Of a stretch of DNA of 26,547 nt, positions 21,471 through 26,547 are shown piece after piece. Made by a program: the position numbers and the translations under genes. The stretch is from Welwitschia mirabilis. Taxonomy: Eukaryota > Gnetophyta > Gnetopsida > Welwitschiales. Each line of letters starts with the position of its first letter. The first letter of the stretch is position 1. The stretch covers positions 201,835,157 to 201,861,703 of the forward strand of contig JBOZIK010000001.1 of NCBI GenBank assembly GCA_051453625.1. Direction: 5' to 3'. Below the pieces are notes generated by a model. The model was not told the origin of the DNA. It ran no database searches and saw only the letters and a list, made by a program, of their open reading frames with translations.

Positions 21471-22403
21471 NNNNNNNNNNNNNNNNNNNNNNNNNNNNNN
21501 NNNNNNNNNNNNNNNNNNNNNNNNNNNNNNNNNNNNNNNNNNNNNNNNNNNNNNNNNNNNNNNNNNNNNNNNNNNNNNNNNNNNNNNNNNNNNNNNNNNN
21601 NNNNNNNNNNNNNNNNNNNNNNNNNNNNNNNNNNNNNNNNNNNNNNNNNNNNNNNNNNNNNNNNNNNNNNNNNNNNNNNNNNNNNNNNNNNNNNNNNNNN
21701 NNNNNNNNNNNNNNNNNNNNNNNNNNNNNNNNNNNNNNNNNNNNNNNNNNNNNNNNNNNNNNNNNNNNNNNNNNNNNNNNNNNNNNNNNNNNNNNNNNNN
21801 NNNNNNNNNNNNNNNNNNNNNNNNNNNNNNNNNNNNNNNNNNNNNNNNNNNNNNNNNNNNNNNNNNNNNNNNNNNNNNNNNNNNNNNNNNNNNNNNNNNN
21901 NNNNNNNNNNNNNNNNNNNNNNNNNNNNNNNNNNNNNNNNNNNNNNNNNNNNNNNNNNNNNNNNNNNNNNNNNNNNNNNNNNNNNNNNNNNNNNNNNNNN
22001 NNNNNNNNNNNNNNNNNNNNNNNNNNNNNNNNNNNNNNNNNNNNNNNNNNNNNNNNNNNNNNNNNNNNNNNNNNNNNNNNNNNNNNNNNNNNNNNNNNNN
22101 NNNNNNNNNNNNNNNNNNNNNNNNNNNNNNNNNNNNNNNNNNNNNNNNNNNNNNNNNNNNNNNNNNNNNNNNNNNNNNNNNNNNNNNNNNNNNNNNNNNN
22201 NNNNNNNNNNNNNNNNNNNNNNNNNNNNNNNNNNNNNNNNNNNNNNNNNNNNNNNNNNNNNNNNNNNNNNNNNNNNNNNNNNNNNNNNNNNNNNNNNNNN
22301 NNNNNNNNNNNNNNNNNNNNNNNNNNNNNNNNNNNNNNNNNNNNNNNNNNNNNNNNNNNNNNNNNNNNNNNNNNNNNNNNNNNNNNNNNNNNNNNNNNNN
22401 NNN
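21471..22403. other. Assembly gap, 933 N
   Basis: A run of N lies between two GA arrays. The true length and content are unknown. Because both edges are GA repeat, the missing part may be mostly GA. Confidence 0.99.
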
Positions 22404-22478
<75 letters not shown>

Positions 22479-22575
22479 AAGAAAGAAAAAAAGAGAGAGA
22501 GATAAACTAAATAAAGGACCTCTTCTACTCCCCCCCAAAAAAAAGAAAGAAAAAAAAGAGAGAGAGAGAAAGATA
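22404..22575 (+). repeat. (GA)n microsatellite, right part, and purine-rich tail
   Basis: GA repeats continue to 22473 with one interruption. Two further purine blocks follow, 22480-22503 (GAAAGAAAAAAAGAGAGAGA) and 22534-22575 (a near copy), separated by a C-rich break with a run of C at about 22530-22536. The purine bias is on the plus strand and lies about 330 bases before the 3' LTR. Confidence 0.95.
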
Positions 22576-22892
22576 AACCAAAGAAGTCAAGAACTCATTC
22601 AAATGGAAGAGGCCAAGGAAGAAAGATGGAAACTAAGATCCAAGAAACTTGGAAACCATTAGACATAGAAACAATAGACCTGAATTATCTTGTTCTATAA
22701 GAAAAGTAAAGAAAAATTTTACCACCTTGAAAAAAGAGAAGAAATTAGCCCAATTACCTAAACAGTTGGCATAGTTAGAACCAAGAGAAGAGAAACCTTT
22801 TATTTTTAAGAGAAGAATGGAAAAGAATTAAATTTGCTTTTTCTTTGTTATAGATATTTATTTACTTTGTTGAGGGAATAACAAAATCTTGA
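22576..22892 (+). other. 3' untranslated part of the large element
   Basis: A purine-rich stretch encodes short Lys/Glu-rich fragments such as QELIQMEEAKEERWKLRSKK near 22588, perhaps the end of the third ORF. Past about 22830 it turns T-rich and non-coding. GTTGAGGGAATAACAAAATC near 22869 resembles the GAGGACAA-type motif seen before the left element's polypurine tract. Confidence 0.4.
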
Positions 22893-22905
22893 GCTTAGGA
22901 AAAAC
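22891..22905 (+). other. Candidate polypurine tract of the large element
   Basis: GAGCTTAGGAAAAAC directly precedes the TGATGA of the 3' LTR. It is purine-rich but interrupted, as expected for a decayed plus-strand primer site. Confidence 0.45.
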
Positions 22906-23890
22906 TGATGAGTCAAAATGATGATGTAAATTTTCATTGATGATAGAATATTTTTATGCCTAGAGATATATCTTTTAATTAGTTATTTAATACTAGTTTT
23001 CAAAATATTTAGGTTAATATGTTAGTAAGTTAAAATTTTAATAGGTTAGCATATGTCTTATGGTATAGGCACAAAATGCCACTTACATAAGGATGAGAGA
23101 AAAGGACAAGGCGACATAAAACCAAGCAACAACACCAACTATAAGCTAGTTTTAAGAAGTAAAAAAAGTAAATTACCTAACAATAAGGGTAGAATAAAGG
23201 GAATACAAAGGAATGGAAGGAAGAGATAAGAGTTTTTGGTAAAAATAGCTCAAGAAAGCGAAAAGCTAAAGGATGAAGAAGAAAGTTTCTCTAAATGCAT
23301 TCTAAATTGTAAAAAGGGCATAGTTAGCATCTCTAGATATTTAGTATTACTTGCAAAGGAAAAAGACTTACTCATTAATACATTTTTATAAACAGTTGAT
23401 GGTATTTTAGTCTAATGCTGAAAAGATAATCTTAGGAATGAATGAATTACTTAATGCGGATACTAAAAAATATTATGTTTTACTATTTTACAAAGCAATA
23501 TTACTTTAACTTGCTTCTATTTATGTAGCTGAACATAAACCAGGATATTTAGCAATATTTAGAGATAGGTATTATCTCAGCATACAATACAATTCTTGTT
23601 ATGTGTTCCACTTTAATAGTTTCCCATAATGTATAATATAAACATAATAATCTTATATATTAATCTTCAACCTAACAGTTCAAGTAAACTTCATTAAGAG
23701 TTGATCTTAATGATGCATTTTCAACTAAGCTAGTTGAAGATCTGATGATCTTTACTATTTCTTTAGTAAACCATTTTTTAAAATTTACGATTTAAGATTA
23801 CTTTAGGTTAAGCAACATCTCAGTTTTTTGCATTTTTCAGCATTGTTTTATAGTATTTTTAGTATCTATGTCAAAAATAAGCTTTCATCA
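22906..23890 (+). repeat. 3' LTR of the large element
   Basis: This 985-bp copy of 9469-10455 has the same TGATGA...TCATCA ends. Identity is roughly 80% by eye; over the last 175 bases I count about 30 differences. Confidence 0.92.
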
Positions 23891-23895
23891 ATAAG
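23891..23895 (+). repeat. Right target-site duplication
   Basis: ATAAG directly follows the final CA of the 3' LTR and pairs with ATAAA at 9464-9468. Confidence 0.7.
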
Positions 23896-25633
23896 ATAGT
23901 GACATAAAATTTGATGACTTATCATTGTGTTTATTTTGAAAAATTCTTAGCTAACCCAAAATTTTGAAATAAATTTAATTGACATAAATAAATTAATCAA
24001 ATGATATATCATTAAATTCATTAAAACTAAAACTAATTGCTTCTATGAGATGAACAAGATTAAAACAAACCTTTTTTTTATTAAGAAATGTAAACTATGT
24101 ATTATCCATTTATATAAAAAATCATTCAATAATATAAGTAAATAAAAACAATAATCATAATAGGTTACTGGATCCTTTATTTTTTTGAAATTACAAGCGA
24201 AAAGAATCAATACAAATAAGTGGAATAATGAATAAATCCACTAATATACAACAAAATGATCTAAGAGCAACAAAGACTGAAAACAAAAATAACAAAATAA
24301 AACCATGTATTAAAAAAAAAAAGCTTCAAATCATCATTGTGAGATTTGTACTAATTTCTCCTCATTTATAGGAATTTTTATCTTTAAAATGGAGGAAAAA
24401 ACTCTATTTTAGAAGATGTCATATTTTTATGCCCTATAATTTAAAAGAATTGGCATTATTCATGAAAGAATTTGCATTGTCTACAAAGGGATGAGACTAT
24501 TATCTTGTAACTTGAATCATCCTCAAAGTTACATTTTATGTTGCTAATAGCAATAAATCTATTATTTAAGAAAAGAGTATTCAAATCAAATATAATTAAT
24601 ACATAAATGTTGGAAGTTACCTAAATTTATATTGGGCTTGAGTGGCTTTACAACAATAATTATTTATTACATTAGTCCAAATGAAATCCTTCCACATCTA
24701 CATGTAAAGCATAACAATGATTAAAGATCAATATCTAAAGCATTAGTTACCATGGATGCATCTGAAAGATTTACTATTAAAATGGATTTTAAAAATTATT
24801 AAGTATGCAAAAAAATAATGCTTCATAATTTCAAATTACATTCATTTCATTTATAAAAATTTTTGTTTAGGGAATATAGCCATTGATCTATAAGAAAACA
24901 TAGCAAGAGTCAATATCCTTGAATAAAGACTCGAACAATTCATTAAGTAAAACATAATAGAAAACATTTCTTTCATTTATTCTTTTAAAATACTTAATAA
25001 CACTTCTACTTCCCCATTGCGCTTATTTCAATCAAATCTAAATGGATGTAAACTCTGAGGATGACTGTAAACATCCATATTTTTGGTATGATACTTTTTT
25101 CTATTATCCTTTCGTGTATCACTTTGGTATAAGATTAGAAGGAGGTTTTGGTTATTTAACCTAGGGGTTATAAAGTAGCACATCATGATTCCATATGTTA
25201 CTATGATTACATATTCATGAAGTATAAAATGGCATTGTCTTTTTGAAGGTGCTAATACTAATACCTTAAAATAACTAGATGAACTATACACAGAAGTAGG
25301 AAAATTCAATCCTGTAATGTGCATGAATATTGCTTATAAATCTTTTCAATATGGGAAAAGCTAATAGGATAAGATACCCAAGAAAATGATACTTGTAATA
25401 TCAATTCTATTTAAAGTCTTTCACAATGGAATTTATGACTCCTTAGAAGAATCTTCTATTAATAGAAAATAGTACTTCATTGATAACTATAACATGCATA
25501 CATTTATTTATTTCCTTCTAATATTGTTGGTCCTTGATTTATTTCAAGCGTATAAAATTTATGCTATAAATAAAATAGTAAAGTCACCCATAAGTCACTC
25601 AAAAGTATGAGAATGAATGGAGGAACATTTATA
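23896..25633. other. AT-rich flank, no recognised gene
   Basis: I see no domain, RNA gene or repeat family on either strand. A minus-strand frame at 25028-25324 (98 codons) is the longest; its product (YSSSSYFKVLVLAPSKRQ and so on) has no motif I recognise and no coding-like composition, so it is probably chance. TGTTGG at 25525 is an alternative start for the LTR that follows. Confidence 0.5.
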
Positions 25634-25798
25634 TGCTAAGGTTTGTGTACACCATGGTTCCATGCCTAGGGATACATGAAAACCTAATGGTGTACTTGCC
25701 TTTACAAGCAAGCTCTTATTGAAATAATAGAGAGAGAAGAAATAAAATTTAGTTTATAAGGAATTTTATTCTGATCTCAGGACTCTTATTTCTTAGCA
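25634..25798 (+). mobile_element. Putative 5' LTR (first of two at the right end)
   Basis: The end is fixed by the primer binding site at 25801 and the CA at 25798. TGCTAAG at 25634 is the exact inverted complement of the terminal CTTAGCA, giving a 165-bp LTR. A longer LTR starting at TGTTGG (25525, 274 bp) is also possible and would place a TTTATATG box (25629) inside it. No 3' partner is in the window. Class is uncertain: a Copia element or a short terminal-repeat (TRIM) element would both fit. Confidence 0.5.
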
Positions 25799-25800
25799 AG

Positions 25801-25814
25801 TGGTATCAGAGCCA
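25801..25814 (+). other. Primer binding site, initiator tRNA-Met
   Basis: TGGTATCAGAGCCA matches the complement of the 3' end of plant initiator tRNA-Met, two bases after the LTR end. This is the typical minus-strand priming site of many plant Copia and some other LTR elements. Confidence 0.85.
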
Positions 25815-26224
25815 CGTTTTACTCCTTGGCCTAGCTTTAACAACTATTTTTCCACTTAAGACAACTAATTTTTTAAACATTTTTTAAAAAAAGTTATTAT
25901 TATTTTTTTATTTTTTTAAACTAAAGGTTAAAAATATAATTGTTATCTTCTTCGTTTTAAATGTTTTTTAACATTTGATCTTTTTTGGCTTTTTGATCTC
26001 AATGAGCTAGAGTGTTTACATGGTTGGTTGAGTACCTACACCGTGCGTTCTGTAGCATCACCCAGCCGTCGGACCTCTTGCGTCTAGATCTGTCATGGCC
26101 TTGCTCTATCCTGCATCATTTTTTCCTGTGCTCACCAACCCACTGTCCATAGCCGCGATGCCTGTGTGCTGATGCCTACTTCTTTGCCATTCCCCACAAT
26201 CCTAAACTCCACCTACACTGCCTG
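25815..26224 (+). other. Leader region of the first right-hand element, with GC-rich block
   Basis: AT-rich to about 26020, then a clearly more GC- and CpG-rich block (about 26031-26224) with CACCGTGCG, AGCCGTCGGACC and AGCCGCGATG. This is the untranslated or early gag zone downstream of a primer binding site. No open frame through it is convincing. It is cut by the next LTR. Confidence 0.45.
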
Positions 26225-26230
26225 TGTTGA

Positions 26231-26404
26231 TAGAGTTAGTGGGTCGGTTACGAAAAAAGGAAATGGTTATTAAGTTAGTAGAGTTAGTGGGTTTGTATAG
26301 TTATTAAGTTAATAGAGTTAGTGAGACGGTTACAAAAAGGAAATGATTATTAAGTTAGTGGAGTTAGTGGGTCTGTTACAAAAGAAGAAGAATTGTTATT
26401 TCCT
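26231..26404 (+). repeat. Four-copy degenerate repeat in the LTR
   Basis: Units beginning TAGAGTTAGTG or TGGAGTTAGTG start at 26231, 26279, 26313 and 26359. Full units continue GGTcGGTTACgAAAAAAGGA and then ATTAAGTTAG. Spacing is 48, 34 and 46 bases, the second unit being shortened. The array lies upstream of the likely TATA region, so it may be a set of enhancer-like U3 repeats. Confidence 0.75.
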
Positions 26405-26408
26405 TTAT
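26402..26408 (+). promoter_or_regulatory. Candidate TATA box of the nested LTR
   Basis: CTTTATATGAGGC lies between the U3 repeat array and the T-rich LTR end, the usual place for the core promoter in a short LTR. Confidence 0.4.
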
Positions 26409-26496
26409 ATGAGGCTTTCTACTTACATCAAATAATATTAAACTGCCTTTGCATAACTTCTTTTTCTTTTTAGTCTTTTGGCTCTTTATTTTATCA

Positions 26497-26508
26497 TGGT
26501 ATCAGAGT
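26497..26508 (+). other. Primer binding site, initiator tRNA-Met (second)
   Basis: TGGTATCAGAGT starts immediately after the LTR's final CA. It matches the initiator tRNA-Met 3' end at 11 of 12 positions. Confidence 0.8.
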
Positions 26509-26533
26509 GGATTGCTCTTGGGCTATCGCAATA

Positions 26534-26547
26534 ATGAGCGGCATGGT
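26534..26547 (+). CDS. Possible start of gag of the nested element (partial)
   Basis: ATGAGCGGCATGGT at the window edge, 26 bases after the primer binding site, would begin M-S-G-M. A gag start this close to the primer site is normal for short-leader Copia elements. Only four codons are visible. Confidence 0.3.

Larger units (their letters stand above)
9469..23890 (+). mobile_element. Decayed full-length Ty3/gypsy LTR retrotransposon, Athila-like (about 14.4 kb)
   Basis: Two long direct repeats (9469-10455 and 22906-23890) bound the element; both begin TGATGA and end TCATCA and they sit between ATAAA and ATAAG. In order inside are Gag, protease, RT, RNase H, integrase, a non-coding spacer, a third reading frame on the same strand, and a GA-rich polypurine region. 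Integrase after RNase H makes it Ty3/gypsy rather than Copia. The RT N-terminal text (WDHTNIKGIDLEICQHRIYL) and the lack of a visible chromodomain favour the non-chromovirus branch. No second RNase H between RNase H and integrase, and an extra ORF after pol, favour Athila over Tat; lineage is inference. Every ORF is broken by stops or frameshifts. The LTRs are about 80% identical by eye, so the insertion is old. No recognisable primer binding site remains after the 5' LTR (10456-10480 is T-rich, then CACTAGAAGGAGGG). Confidence 0.9.
26225..26496 (+). mobile_element. 5' LTR of a second, nested Copia-like element
   Basis: TGTTGATA at 26225 pairs with the terminal TATCA at 26492-26496, just before a primer binding site, giving a 272-bp LTR. 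It contains a degenerate four-copy repeat in its first half and CCTTTATATGAGG (about 26401) as a likely TATA region. Its position within the leader of the preceding element suggests a nested insertion. The element extends beyond the right edge. Copia class is inferred from the small LTR and the Met-i site. Confidence 0.62.

Noticed and set aside
21316-22510. Long open frames on both strands (383-387 codons) across the GA array and N gap
   Set aside because: They consist of ER or SL repeats and undetermined bases. GA dinucleotide repeats never give stops, so the frames are artefacts.
9469-23890. Endogenous pararetrovirus (Caulimoviridae) instead of an LTR element
   Set aside because: Clear LTRs with TG...CA ends, a target duplication and an integrase domain all argue for Ty3/gypsy.
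25028-25324. Minus-strand 98-codon frame
   Set aside because: No motif and no gene context; at this AT content a frame of this length can arise by chance.

Overview
This is nuclear DNA from a seed plant, most likely a flowering plant. It is very AT-rich, shows no bacterial operon structure, and consists almost entirely of decayed LTR retrotransposons of plant type. The species cannot be told from the sequence. I see no intact host gene, no structural RNA gene and no CRISPR array. Most open frames are fragments of dead elements or chance frames in AT-rich or GA-repeat DNA.

Layout. (1) Positions 1 to about 4.6 kb are the inside and 3' end of an LTR element whose 5' part lies off the left edge. 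It has a decayed gag-like frame (1003-2463), about 1.3 kb of non-coding DNA with diverged repeats, a polypurine tract (about 3764-3785) and the start of a 3' LTR (3786 on). No pol was found, so it looks non-autonomous. (2) 4.6-9.46 kb is AT-rich DNA with only faint relics: possible minus-strand Copia-like remnants, a 38-bp tandem duplication, and a possible short LTR near 8787. (3) 9469-23890 is the main feature, a complete but dead Ty3/gypsy element of about 14.4 kb. Its LTRs are 987 and 985 bp, begin TGATGA and end TCATCA, and are flanked by ATAAA/ATAAG target duplications. Inside, in order, are gag (10.9-11.7 kb), protease (12.36 kb), reverse transcriptase (12.8-13.9 kb), RNase H (13.9-14.3 kb) and integrase (14.4-15.7 kb). 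A spacer of about 3.3 kb follows, then a third reading frame on the same strand (19.05-21.4 kb), then a long GA/polypurine array broken by a 933-base N gap, then the 3' LTR. The domain order, the non-chromovirus pol motifs and an extra ORF after pol point to the Athila side of Ty3/gypsy. (4) 23.9-25.5 kb is AT-rich with nothing I can name. (5) 25.6 kb to the end holds two 5' LTR ends, each followed by an initiator-tRNA-Met primer binding site (25801 and 26497). The second LTR (26225-26496) appears to sit inside the leader of the first element, and the window ends at a likely gag start codon.

The main element would once have made Gag, a protease/RT/RNase H/integrase polyprotein and a third protein of unknown role. 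It is now non-functional: there are many stops and frameshifts, and conserved catalytic residues of the protease, RT, RNase H and integrase are replaced. The two LTRs are only about 80% identical by eye, so the insertion is old. The right-hand end is clearly younger: it has CpGs and a GC-rich leader, unlike the rest. No new cellular system is evident. The most unusual items are the third ORF with its long spacer, the polypurine array at the assembly gap, and the pol-less gag element on the left.
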